Virus record (IMG/VR): IMGVR_UViG_3300023174_000057
Span: 1 to 64,000 of that record
DNA: 64,000 nt
DNA from: a virus
Direction: 5' to 3' (one strand)
The stretch's first letter is position 1, and each line of letters opens with the position of its first letter. Position numbers and translations under genes: made by a program. The notes under the pieces are model-generated. The model searched no databases. It saw nothing but the letters and a program-made list of their open reading frames with translations, and was not told the DNA's origin. Positions 30,191-37,931 of this stretch are shown here, piece after piece.

Positions 30191-30325
30191 TCACGGCTCG
30201 CACCGGAACACCCAGTATAAGAACGCGAAAAAGGCAGGAAAGAGGATGGGGGCCAGACGCACCTCCCACTGTTCCGATGGTGAGAGGTCATCCCAGCTAG
30301 GCAGGGGTTCTTCGGGTTCTGACAT
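30191..30325 (-). CDS. 44-residue membrane protein
   Basis: MSEPEEPLPSWDDLSPSEQW, then a C-terminal hydrophobic helix (LAPILFPAFFAFLYWVF). AAGGAG lies 5 nt before the ATG. It starts the minus-strand pair with the 29870 gene. A tail-anchored inner-membrane protein; function unknown. Confidence 0.6.
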   Translation of the reverse strand: MSEPEEPLPSWDDLSPSEQWEVRLAPILFPAFFAFLYWVFRCEP

Positions 30326-30357
30326 ACCTCTCCTTTACGCTCTCGTAGGGTAACAGC

Positions 30358-32805
30358 ATGACCAAGGTCGCGAACCACGAGATCCGCTCGGCCATGAGCT
30401 CGGCCTCGGCCACGAACCCCTCCACCAACTGGGCGTCGCTGGCCATCAGTGTCGCGCGCGTGAAGGAGGTCCAGTACGAGGAGATGAAGGTCACCCTCGT
30501 CATTCTCCAAGGCGAGGCGCAGGTGTCCGAGTACACGGGCGTGGACATCACCGTCCCCAGCGGCGGGAAGCGACACTTCTTTGGCGCGGTGCCAGAGCGC
30601 GGTGACATCTGCTACGTCGGGTGGGCGGCGCGGGAGAGCGCGGGTACGGCCAGCGCGAAGTCCCCGGTGATCCTTGGGTGGGTGCCCTCTGCACAATGGA
30701 TGGGCCACGAGTGGATTCCGTACCAAGCGATGTCTCGGGGCGAGAACATGGACACGGTGCGAGACCGCACGGTGGCCTCTGGAACCTTTGAGCGGGTGCG
30801 CTTCAAGGTGCGCCACCTTGCTCCCGGCAACGTGCTTGCGAGCTCGTCGCAGGGCAGTGACTTGGTGCTGGACGAGGGGGTGCTCCTCACCAACCGCCGT
30901 GGCAACGAGGTCCGTCTCCGAGACAGTGACCAAGCCCTCATCACCCGGTCGCTCCAGACGTATCAGTCAGTGGCGGGAGCCCGGGTCTACTCTGGGATGG
31001 TCCACCGGGAGGCGCGACTGCTCCCCAGCACCCTGTTCAGCGACGGGAAGGATTGGGCCACCTCGCCACAGATGGCGACGGACACCACCCCGCGCAACGC
31101 GGATGCGCTCGGTGACTCCATCTACCAAGACGGCTTCCTCACGCCGGGGCAGATCTTCACACGCACGAGCGCCGACGTGGAGTCTGAGTTCGTGCAGGAC
31201 CGCGACGGCTCGGTTCCCGCCCGGATCGACCCGTTCGTGTTCCTCCAGTGGGGCGGGCTGATCGACACGGCGGGCTACCGCACGGAAGATGGCTTCCCCG
31301 GAGGTCTGTCCAACACGGTGTACGGCGGCAAGGCGATGTACCGGGTGGGCCTCAAGCCCGATGGCACGCTGGACAACGCCATCGCCCGCTCCACGAACAT
31401 CAACACCCCGCCCGTCGAGTCCCTCACAGAGTACCGGATCGAGGTGACACATACCAGTGATGGGACACTTCCGGTGTCGGAGCAGACGGACGGGTTCGAC
31501 AGTGAGAGGCTCCCGACCTCGGCACCGACTTCTGGCAGTCCCCTTGGGCAGGGGAAGCAGCCATTCTTGGAATGGGTGATGGGGTCGGTGGTCGGCAACG
31601 ACCCGTACAGCTTCAACGGTCGGCCTCTCTACGGCGTCCCGCTCAAACCCCAAGTCCGTGACGCCTCTGGGAATGTCTCCCCCGCGATGGTGTCGGCGCT
31701 GACATCACCGCTGAAGGACCACGCCGCCACCCTGTTCCGGGTGATCTCTCAGGTGCCCGGTCCCAATGGGACTACCTCGTCGAGCTTCACCAGCTTCACC
31801 AAGGACGGGCGCTTCAAGGCGTACCTCGCGGGGACTCCCGTCAGCGCAGAGGTGGCCACGGAGGGTGACCTTGCGCTCACCGTGGGCGGGGTGCTCAACC
31901 TCAACCTCACCGGGGGCATCTCGATCAACGGCGCGTCCGGGCCGGGGAACGTCGGGCTCGCCCTTGGGAGCGCGACGGGTGCCGTGGTGATTTCTGGCGG
32001 CGGACCCCTCAACGCCAACGCCGCCGCCCAAGCAGCCGCACCCAACAACCTCAACCCCAACAACCCCAGCGTGGTGGTGGATGGCTCACAGGGCGTGGCC
32101 GTGCGGTCTGACGCCAACGTCAACATCTCGGCCACGCAGTCGGTGAGCATCTCCAACACGGGCGCGGCGACCATCGACGCCCAGAACCAAGTGGCGATCC
32201 GCTCGGGCGGGAACGTCACCATGACGGCCTCGACGCACAACGTCGTCGTGACGGGCGCGGAGACGGTCAACTACAGCGGCCCAGAGAATGGCAACCCCGC
32301 CAGCGGGCCGTCCCGACAGGTGACGTTCTCCAGCACCCCGGCGACGGGGAACGTCGGCGGCACGGTGGACCGATACCGCATGGTGTACGGGGACCGGGTT
32401 GAAGAATTTCAGACCACGGGAAACCACACCACCAGCATCATCGGGCAGGGCAACCTCACCTACGAGACCAACCTCGGGCGGTTCCGGGCGCGGGCGGGCA
32501 CCAACCAGATAGACGTAGACTCTGCCAGCGGCATCACGGCCACGGCAGCGGTCGGGAACGTCTCGGTCACCGCCAACGTCGGCGGGGTGTCCTTCACTGG
32601 GCAGACGGATGCCTCGCTCCGGGCCATCACGGGCACCGCCACGGTGGCGGGCGCGACGGGCGTGCGGCTCGTCTCCCCGCAGGGATCTCCCGCCACGTCG
32701 TCACCGCTCGCGTACATCCTGTGCGGGGGGGACACCGACCCGCTCACGGGCATCCCCTACTCGACCTTCATGGTCCCTCGGGGGCAGAAGCTCGCGACGG
32801 TGTGA
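30358..32805 (+). CDS. Large baseplate/spike-like structural protein
   Basis: 815 residues. The N-terminal 130 residues have an OB-like beta pattern (GEAQVSEYTGVDITVPSGG). The last 350 residues are dense parallel-beta-type repeats rich in Asn, Gly, Val and Thr (SDANVNISATQSVSISNTG), as in gp5/VgrG-type spike hubs and beta-helical tail spikes. No catalytic motif seen. It is next to the endolysin gene. Start ATG 30358; GGGTAAC lies just upstream. Confidence 0.6.
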   Translation: MTKVANHEIRSAMSSASATNPSTNWASLAISVARVKEVQYEEMKVTLVILQGEAQVSEYTGVDITVPSGGKRHFFGAVPERGDICYVGWAARESAGTASAKSPVILGWVPSAQWMGHEWIPYQAMSRGENMDTVRDRTVASGTFERVRFKVRHLAPGNVLASSSQGSDLVLDEGVLLTNRRGNEVRLRDSDQALITRSLQTYQSVAGARVYSGMVHREARLLPSTLFSDGKDWATSPQMATDTTPRNADALGDSIYQDGFLTPGQIFTRTSADVESEFVQDRDGSVPARIDPFVFLQWGGLIDTAGYRTEDGFPGGLSNTVYGGKAMYRVGLKPDGTLDNAIARSTNINTPPVESLTEYRIEVTHTSDGTLPVSEQTDGFDSERLPTSAPTSGSPLGQGKQPFLEWVMGSVVGNDPYSFNGRPLYGVPLKPQVRDASGNVSPAMVSALTSPLKDHAATLFRVISQVPGPNGTTSSSFTSFTKDGRFKAYLAGTPVSAEVATEGDLALTVGGVLNLNLTGGISINGASGPGNVGLALGSATGAVVISGGGPLNANAAAQAAAPNNLNPNNPSVVVDGSQGVAVRSDANVNISATQSVSISNTGAATIDAQNQVAIRSGGNVTMTASTHNVVVTGAETVNYSGPENGNPASGPSRQVTFSSTPATGNVGGTVDRYRMVYGDRVEEFQTTGNHTTSIIGQGNLTYETNLGRFRARAGTNQIDVDSASGITATAAVGNVSVTANVGGVSFTGQTDASLRAITGTATVAGATGVRLVSPQGSPATSSPLAYILCGGDTDPLTGIPYSTFMVPRGQKLATV

Positions 32806-32809
32806 CGCC

Positions 32810-32837
32810 TATAGGGTTGCACCTGTAGAGGTGCCTC
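32810..32837 (+). promoter_or_regulatory. Class 2 promoter with GCACCT/AGGTGC hairpin
   Basis: CGCCTATAGGG, then GCACCTGTAGAGGTGC folding as a 6-bp hairpin just before ATG 32838. The leader of the lipoprotein gene at 55665 has nearly the same layout. Confidence 0.5.
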
Positions 32838-33635
32838 ATGTCCATCGTGTTGAACGGCGAGAAGGTCGCTACCCCGGGTCTGGAAACCGTCTCGTGGCTC
32901 GACGACCCGAAGGTCCCGAAGACCACGGACGTGAACCCGCGCACGCAGTGGCTCAGGGCCATTGTGATGCACACGGTCCACGGGAAGACGGGAAAGCTCC
33001 TGCCCGGGCTTTCCAAGCCCAGCACCCGTGCGGAGAGCTACGCCAAGTACCAAGCGAGCACCAGCCGTGACGTTTCGTGGGACTACACCATCGACACGGA
33101 CGGAACCATCGTGGCCTCCAACGACCCGGTGAAGTTCTACACATGGCAAGCCACGTCGGTGAACCCGTTCACCCTCGGGATCGAGCTCGTGCAGGAGGAC
33201 AACGGCGACCTGTACGAAGGGCAGATCGCCGTGGCCGTGCAGTTCTTGGACGTGCTCACCCGCGAGCTCGCGGACCGTGGTCACCCGATCCAGCGTCAGG
33301 TGCCCATGACCGCCGATGGCAAGCCCGTGAAGGGGATCGTGAAGCGCATCGAGGACTCGTCCCAAGCCAAGAACTTCTCTGGTGTGGTGGGCCATCGCAA
33401 TCAGACGACGAACCGTGGACCCGGCGATCCCGGAGATCACATCTTCAACGCGCTACTGAAGGCCGGGTACAAGGGATTCAACCTCGACACGAACGACGAC
33501 GTGGTTTTCTGGAAGGACATCCAGACCCGTCTGGGCGTTACCCCGGCTGATGGGATTCCCGGCAGGGCTACGCAAGCGGCTTTGTTGAAAGCCGGGTACA
33601 AGCACGGGTTGTGGGTTTCTAGGCCGGGGGACTGA
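32838..33635 (+). CDS. N-acetylmuramoyl-L-alanine amidase endolysin with PG-binding domain
   Basis: 265 residues. Residues 40-200 form an amidase_2 (PGRP-like) domain: IVMHTVHG with the first zinc His, WDYTIDTDGTIV, TLGIELVQ and VVGHRNQ with the second His. The C-terminal 45 residues (DIQTRLGVTPADGIPGRATQAALL) are a peptidoglycan-binding type 1 repeat. It cleaves the amide between MurNAc and L-Ala to release progeny. No signal peptide, so a holin or other export is needed. Confidence 0.85.
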   Translation: MSIVLNGEKVATPGLETVSWLDDPKVPKTTDVNPRTQWLRAIVMHTVHGKTGKLLPGLSKPSTRAESYAKYQASTSRDVSWDYTIDTDGTIVASNDPVKFYTWQATSVNPFTLGIELVQEDNGDLYEGQIAVAVQFLDVLTRELADRGHPIQRQVPMTADGKPVKGIVKRIEDSSQAKNFSGVVGHRNQTTNRGPGDPGDHIFNALLKAGYKGFNLDTNDDVVFWKDIQTRLGVTPADGIPGRATQAALLKAGYKHGLWVSRPGD

Positions 33636-33684
33636 AAAATCAGCGCGTCCCTTCTCGCACGAACGCCCCGGTGACTGATCCCGG

Positions 33685-34263
33685 TCAGTCGTCCTCGCGA
33701 CTGTAATCGGTCGGCGTCCCTCGGGCGGCGAGCGCCCGGTAGAACACCTCTCGGCAGTCGAGGGCGTCTTGGAGGGCCGTGTGGGCAACCTCCCGCGACA
33801 GGCCCAGATGATCCCGAAGGCTGTCCAGCGAGAGCTTGAGGTTCCCGTCCAGCCCCCACGCCATGTACGCCACCGTGGTGGTGTCGATGGTGCGGTGGGA
33901 GATCTTGGGCTCCACGCCCGCGCGCTTCAGTTCCGCCGCGATGAACCCCGTGTCGAACTTCGGGTTGTGACCGATGAGGGTCCCGCCCTTGAGGTGCTCG
34001 ACCAGTTCCCCGGCGATGGCGCTGAAGGGCGTGGCGTTCGCCCACGCTTCGGGTGTGTACCCGTTGACCTTCAACGCGACGGGTTCAGCCGTCTCGATGT
34101 GCTGCGGGGCGACCTTCCGTGACCACATGAGAGTGATCTTCCCCGGCCCCGTGTACGGGTACTCGACCTCTTCGCGCACGATGGCGACCTCGATCACCTC
34201 GTTGACGGTGGGGTCGAGCCCGGTGGTCTCGGTGTCGAGGTAGATGCGGACAATGGGCTCCAT
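33685..34263 (-). CDS. DnaQ-like DEDDh 3'-5' exonuclease
   Basis: 192 residues. Exo I DTETTGLD (residues 10-17), Exo II HNPKFDTGF and Exo III HTALQDALDC are all present, the DEDDh signature of DNA polymerase III epsilon/RNase T-type exonucleases. It may proofread phage replication or degrade host nucleic acid. The start at ATG 34263 rather than GTG 34275 follows from the promoter position. Confidence 0.85.
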   Translation of the reverse strand: MEPIVRIYLDTETTGLDPTVNEVIEVAIVREEVEYPYTGPGKITLMWSRKVAPQHIETAEPVALKVNGYTPEAWANATPFSAIAGELVEHLKGGTLIGHNPKFDTGFIAAELKRAGVEPKISHRTIDTTTVAYMAWGLDGNLKLSLDSLRDHLGLSREVAHTALQDALDCREVFYRALAARGTPTDYSREDD

Positions 34264-34299
34264 CAGTCTCTCCACGGAGTGATGTGCTGGTGTGTAACC
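34264..34299 (-). promoter_or_regulatory. Class 1 phage promoter (minus), 8-nt spacing
   Basis: GGTTAC (34299-34294), 16 nt, CCGTGG (34277-34272), 8 nt, ATG 34263. Confidence 0.7.
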
Positions 34300-34305
34300 A
34301 GCACC

Positions 34306-34349
34306 CTGTCGGTTCCCTGCCTATGCCCCACGGTTGGCAAGGAGCCACT
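34306..34349 (+). promoter_or_regulatory. Class 2 (probable late) promoter
   Basis: GGTTCCCTGCCTATGCCCC, then a leader with AAGGAG 7 nt before ATG 34350. It is arranged divergently with the minus-strand class 1 promoter. Confidence 0.5.
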
Positions 34350-34715
34350 ATGTCTGTAAATCCTCGTAGGGTCGTCGCACGTTACCTATCCGCAGCCGCC
34401 CGCCTCGATCAGAAGGTGCGGTCCACCGCGAACATGGCCCTCATCAAAGCGGGGATGGACGGCAACGGGCGTTTCCGCTCGCCGGGGATGGCCCTTTCCC
34501 GCATCAGCGAAGTTCTCGCGGATCACGGGATCGAGTGGGGGCAGGTGATCCAGAGCTTCCCGCTGAAGCAGCCGCAGGGGCGGATGGTGATCGACCTCGC
34601 CCTGTCGAACCCAGCCGACTCGTTCAGTCCCACGGACCTCGACGGCACGGTGCTGGCGTTCCAGTGGTACCAGTTGGCCGACGACAAGTACGAGATCGTC
34701 GCCTACCTGAGCTAG
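34350..34715 (+). CDS. Hypothetical protein
   Basis: 121 residues. The basic N-terminus PRRVVARYLSAAARLDQKVR is followed by an alpha/beta domain (GIEWGQVIQSFPLKQPQGR, then VLAFQWYQLADDKYEIV). Not recognised; the late-type promoter suggests a virion or assembly protein. Convergent with the minus-strand gene ending at 34712. Confidence 0.6.
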   Translation: MSVNPRRVVARYLSAAARLDQKVRSTANMALIKAGMDGNGRFRSPGMALSRISEVLADHGIEWGQVIQSFPLKQPQGRMVIDLALSNPADSFSPTDLDGTVLAFQWYQLADDKYEIVAYLS

Positions 34716-34897
34716 ACGATCTCGACCTTCACGACCCACGATGTGTTGAAGATGTGGGGTCCGTCCTTGATCAGCACGTCCCTCTGCGCGTCGGTGAGGG
34801 TCTCCCAATCATACGATTGGATCTCCTCGATGGCATTGACGCACGCCTTCACGGACTCCCGGTTGACCTTGGGGTGCTTGGCCTTGGGGATCAGCAC
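34712..34897 (-). CDS. Small protein, possibly the 3' part of a frameshifted gene
   Basis: 61 residues from GTG 34897 (LIPKAKHPKVNRESVKACVN...). An upstream ORF from ATG 34976, overlapping the last mini-ORF, reads MIPDVTPTNPAAF in another frame. A one-base shift at a run of four T (read on minus, near 34943) would join them as ...PAAF-TDKPSPKFRKVCDVLIPKAK, a coherent sequence. Either a frameshift mutation, a sequencing indel, a programmed +1 shift, or an internal start. Confidence 0.5.
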   Translation of the reverse strand: MLIPKAKHPKVNRESVKACVNAIEEIQSYDWETLTDAQRDVLIKDGPHIFNTSWVVKVEIV

Positions 34898-34972
34898 GTC
34901 GCAGACCTTGCGGAACTTGGGGCTGGGCTTGTCCGTAAAAGGCAGCGGGGTTCGTGGGAGTCACGTCCGGGA

Positions 34973-35146
34973 TCATCGCGGTTCCCTTCCCCGCAACGCG
35001 CACCGAAACCCCAAGTCGCCGCCACGGCTCGCAGGCACGCCCGAGTCGCGAGACGCGGCACGCACCCACGACGGCTCGCTGTGGTACCAACTGCCGCCGC
35101 TAACGACGCGGAGACGGTTGTTGGAGGGCTTGAAGGGGGGGTTCAT
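34973..35146 (-). CDS. FGE/C-type-lectin C-terminal mini-ORF, array III unit 2
   Basis: 57 residues, ATG 35146 within ATGA. The core is RVVSGGSWYHSEPSWVRAASR and the end DLGFRCALRGREPR. The PSWVRAASR DNA matches array II with one change in 27 nt (35048-35074), and the 36-nt end is identical to 9236-9271. Variable codons (TAC, CAC, GAC, GGC, AGC, GGC, GAC) keep a third-position C. Confidence 0.65.
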   Translation of the reverse strand: MNPPFKPSNNRLRVVSGGSWYHSEPSWVRAASRDSGVPASRGGDLGFRCALRGREPR

Positions 35147-35304
35147 ACTCGGGGTTGCCTTACTGGCAGGTGGGTACGGAACCCCAGACTGCCGCCCCGG
35201 ATCGCAGGCCCGCGCGCGTCGCGAGACGCGACGGGCACCCAAGACGGTCCGCCGCTGTACCAAGACCCGCCACGAATCACGCGAAGCCGGTTGCCGATCC
35301 TCAC
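35143..35304 (-). CDS. FGE/C-type-lectin C-terminal mini-ORF, array III unit 1
   Basis: 53 residues from GTG 35304 overlapping the upstream stop. The core is RVIRGGSWYSGGPSWVPVASR and the end SLGFRTHLPVRQPRV. Its constant end matches array I and unit 1 of array II (GFRTHL type), while unit 2 has the GFRCAL type, so both end types occur in arrays II and III. Confidence 0.65.
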   Translation of the reverse strand: MRIGNRLRVIRGGSWYSGGPSWVPVASRDARGPAIRGGSLGFRTHLPVRQPRV

Positions 35305-35474
35305 AGCGTCACCTCGTAGGGGTGGATTTGGATGTAATCGTAGTCGTCGATTCGACCGCGCGAGTCCACGCGGAGGGTTTGGACGTAGGCGTTCGCCCCC
35401 TCCTCCGTGGCGAACACGCCAAGGATGAAACGGTCCCCGTGGACCCAACCCGCCGTTACGATCCAGACGGTCAT
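35301..35474 (-). CDS. Small protein heading mini-ORF array III
   Basis: 57 residues, TVWIVTAGWVHGDRFILGVFATEEG..., an alpha/beta pattern like small phage proteins that report or modulate, but not recognised. It lies 8 nt after the 35483 gene and overlaps unit 1 by GTGA, so one transcript covers all. Confidence 0.6.
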   Translation of the reverse strand: MTVWIVTAGWVHGDRFILGVFATEEGANAYVQTLRVDSRGRIDDYDYIQIHPYEVTL

Positions 35475-35482
35475 GCGGGCGA

Positions 35483-36211
35483 TTACGCCCGGAGGCCGCG
35501 CAGCACAGCGGTGATCTGCTTGGCGGTGATCCCGTGGGCGGCACACAGGGTGTCGAGGCTCTCCCCGGCGAGGAGCCCGTCGATCACGGGGACCATGTGG
35601 GGTTGACCGATCCGGGCGAGATGGCGGCGCACCATGTCCACCCGGGATTTGCGGTCGAGCGCGTCGTCCGGTGACGCCTCCGCAGGGTCATGGTAGTCGG
35701 GGTCCATCCCTTCACGGGGGACCTCACGAACGGCGGCGGGGTGGACCACGGGGCGGAACGCTTTGCCCCGCTGGACCTCACGGGCCGTCTTCAGCCCGCG
35801 CGTGGCGCGGAGCGCGCCGTCCGTTGCCCAACGACGGAGCTCGGTGCTTGCGCTCTGGTACGCCCAGACGCGGAGCACGGACATCTGGACAGGCTTGCCG
35901 CCCTTGAGGAAGGGGGCGAGGGTGTCCTTCTCGATCAACCGGGCGAGGAAGGTCTGGACGTGATCCTCGATCACGTTGAGATCCCTCGACCGCGCCATCT
36001 TGGTCGAAAGGTGCGCCACGAGGATCTGGAACACCTTTGCGTTCCGCTCCAACCACCGGGCAGTGTAGTTGACCTCAGTCTCGTTGACCGCCTCGCGAAC
36101 GGCCACGGCCAGTGGTGTCTCCGACCCCGCGAAGGAGACTACCGCCTCATCACCCGCGACAACCGCACGGGCGGCGGCAAGCGCCGCTGATCCCCCTGCC
36201 AACTTGTCCAT
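35483..36211 (-). CDS. Possible divergent sigma-like protein
   Basis: 242 residues. A helical middle (DHVQTFLARLIEKDTLAPF, VLRVWAYQSASTELRRW) recalls sigma region 2, and the last 30 residues (LDTLCAAHGITAKQITAVLRGL) look like a helix-turn-helix. Similarity is too weak to be sure; an unrelated helical virion protein is possible. A class 1 promoter lies about 105 nt upstream, with AGGAGC before the ATG. Confidence 0.45.
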   Translation of the reverse strand: MDKLAGGSAALAAARAVVAGDEAVVSFAGSETPLAVAVREAVNETEVNYTARWLERNAKVFQILVAHLSTKMARSRDLNVIEDHVQTFLARLIEKDTLAPFLKGGKPVQMSVLRVWAYQSASTELRRWATDGALRATRGLKTAREVQRGKAFRPVVHPAAVREVPREGMDPDYHDPAEASPDDALDRKSRVDMVRRHLARIGQPHMVPVIDGLLAGESLDTLCAAHGITAKQITAVLRGLRA

Positions 36212-36317
36212 TCTCAGAGCTCCTGTGGTGTCCCGTGAGGTCTAAGACCCTTGGGTTACGAGCGATGGGTATACACCCACGGGGGACGGGGCGCAAGACA
36301 AATCCGTTACGCCCTCT

Positions 36318-36345
36318 CCACGGAGCGGGGGGCGGGATTGTAACC
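36318..36345 (-). promoter_or_regulatory. Class 1 promoter (minus) with long leader
   Basis: GGTTAC (36345-36340), 16 nt, CCGTGG (36323-36318). The next minus-strand gene begins at 36211, so the leader is about 100 nt, unlike all other copies. The leader contains GCGTAACGG and GCTCGTAACCC. Confidence 0.6.
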
Positions 36346-36361
36346 GGGTTCGTTGGTCGTG

Positions 36362-36400
36362 TTATAGCGCCCTCGGGGTGTACCCCTCACGAGGAAGCGC
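36362..36400 (+). promoter_or_regulatory. Class 2 promoter with hairpin leader
   Basis: GTTATAGCGC followed by GGGGTGTACCCC, a perfect 5-bp hairpin, then GAGGAAG 5 nt before ATG 36401. Confidence 0.5.
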
Positions 36401-37699
36401 ATGAACCGTCTGGCATCGTTGTACAAGCTCGGGATGGCCCTCCGGGCCTACCGCATGATCAAGCAAGCGGGAGCGAACGATGACGCTCTGGCTCGGGCGC
36501 AGTTCTTGGAGGGGGTGCTCGGCAAGCCCTTCAACAGCGTGTCTGGGCGGGGTAGCCCCATGTCGGCCATCTCCAAGCTCCTGATGGAGCTCTATGGCGA
36601 CCCGACGATGGACGTGAGCTCGTCCCCGTGGATGGCCCGCAACACCAGCACCTACGACAACATCGTCCGTGGCCTCGACTCGATGGTGCGCGGCAAGGGC
36701 GGCAAGACAGGCGAGGAGATCCTCCAAGAGGACCTCCTTCGGGGCCTCTCGGGGAAGGGCAACGTCTTCTACCGGGCGGGGCAGCAGTTCTCCCCGGACA
36801 GCATCAAGGCCGACCCCGACAGCGCCCTCGCGGACATGAAGGGCCGATCCTCGGCCTACGCCAAGAAGATGGCCATCGACGTGATCCGCTCGGAAAAGAG
36901 CCGCGACAAGAGAGAAGAGGGCTTCGGGGCTCCCGGTCACGAAGAGGACTCCTCGGAGCTCGTGCTCACGCTGGGTCGGGTCGAGGCGCTCGCCATCGAC
37001 GACCCCAACGGAGCTTTCGGACGCGGCTTCCACGAGTGGATCAACAGCATCGCGGACAAGGTCCTCACGCCCGAAATGAGCGGGCGCGTGAAGGGCTACA
37101 TCGATCTGAAGATGGAGGGGAGCAACATCTCCGACTCCGCTTACGCGGAGCAGATCGGTGTCATCCGCGAGTCCTTCGCGCGGGCCAAGAAGGTCTGGAG
37201 CGAAGCTGTAGAGAAGTCCTTCAACCAAGCCGCTTCGTCGGGTCGGTTCCCCAAGTTCATCGAAGACGCCCAGAACGCCGTCGCTCTGGCCAACGAGTTC
37301 CGCAGAAAGGCAGCAAGGAAGATCATGGCACGCAACCTCACCGCAGCGGAGCGAGACCTTCGCTCCAAGGTCATTCGTCTCGCCCACCAGAACCCCAGCC
37401 TCCGTCCGCACCTCCTCCCGCTCCTCAAGCAAGCCGACGCAGAGCCCTCGGCGGAACAGATGGCGAGCGAGATCATGGCGGGCCGTCCGTGGGGCGGCGA
37501 CAACTACAAGCCCAAGGCCAAGGACTACGACGATCCCGCGCCGGGTCCGGGCTCGCCGCCCTGCCAGCCCGATGGCGAGGGCGGGTGCTACGAGCACACG
37601 GATATGTACAAGGGCTACGGCAGCACCAACTCGGGCTCCAACGGCTCGGCGGCGCGTCGCGAGTACAACAAGAAGTACCGCAAGATGATGGGTCTGTGA
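36401..37699 (+). CDS. Virion-type protein with internal LRS...LLPLLK segment
   Basis: 432 residues. The first 300 are helical (AYAKKMAIDVIRSEKSRDKR, LTLGRVEALAIDDPNGAFG), with a faint resemblance to sigma-like or head-internal proteins. The shared segment is internal, at residues 320-343, right after an in-frame ATG (37325), so a second, shorter product is conceivable. The C-terminus is Gly/Pro/Ser-rich and ends in a basic tail. Late-type promoter. Confidence 0.6.
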   Translation: MNRLASLYKLGMALRAYRMIKQAGANDDALARAQFLEGVLGKPFNSVSGRGSPMSAISKLLMELYGDPTMDVSSSPWMARNTSTYDNIVRGLDSMVRGKGGKTGEEILQEDLLRGLSGKGNVFYRAGQQFSPDSIKADPDSALADMKGRSSAYAKKMAIDVIRSEKSRDKREEGFGAPGHEEDSSELVLTLGRVEALAIDDPNGAFGRGFHEWINSIADKVLTPEMSGRVKGYIDLKMEGSNISDSAYAEQIGVIRESFARAKKVWSEAVEKSFNQAASSGRFPKFIEDAQNAVALANEFRRKAARKIMARNLTAAERDLRSKVIRLAHQNPSLRPHLLPLLKQADAEPSAEQMASEIMAGRPWGGDNYKPKAKDYDDPAPGPGSPPCQPDGEGGCYEHTDMYKGYGSTNSGSNGSAARREYNKKYRKMMGL

Positions 37700-37703
37700 C
37701 GGC

Positions 37704-37931
37704 TCACGTCGGTCGCTTCCCGCCGCCGACGAAGTAGTCCCAGTACGAGAACGCCGGGATCGAGTAGTACAACCACCCGCACCCGGCGCACACCCCACGG
37801 GGGCACGACATCTCGTCGCGCCCCCGTTTCCATTTCACCTCGCCCAGCGTCACCTTGCCCTTGCACTGGACGCAAGCCTTCAGCTTGTCGAGTTGGATCA
37901 CGAAGGTGGTGCGGGCTGTATCGTCGGACAT
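37704..37931 (-). CDS. Small zinc-ribbon membrane-like protein
   Basis: 75 residues. ACVQCKGKVTL and SCPRGVCAGCGW give two CxxC-type pairs, a treble-clef or zinc-ribbon pattern; an aromatic stretch (YYSIPAFSYWDYF) near the end could touch a membrane. Its start codon shares CATG with the divergent methylase start. Confidence 0.6.
   Translation of the reverse strand: MSDDTARTTFVIQLDKLKACVQCKGKVTLGEVKWKRGRDEMSCPRGVCAGCGWLYYSIPAFSYWDYFVGGGKRPT

Noticed and set aside
37325-37699. Separate gene starting at the internal ATG of the 36401 protein
   Set aside because: There is no break in the frame and no promoter or clear ribosome site, so it is treated as part of the longer protein; an internal start remains possible.
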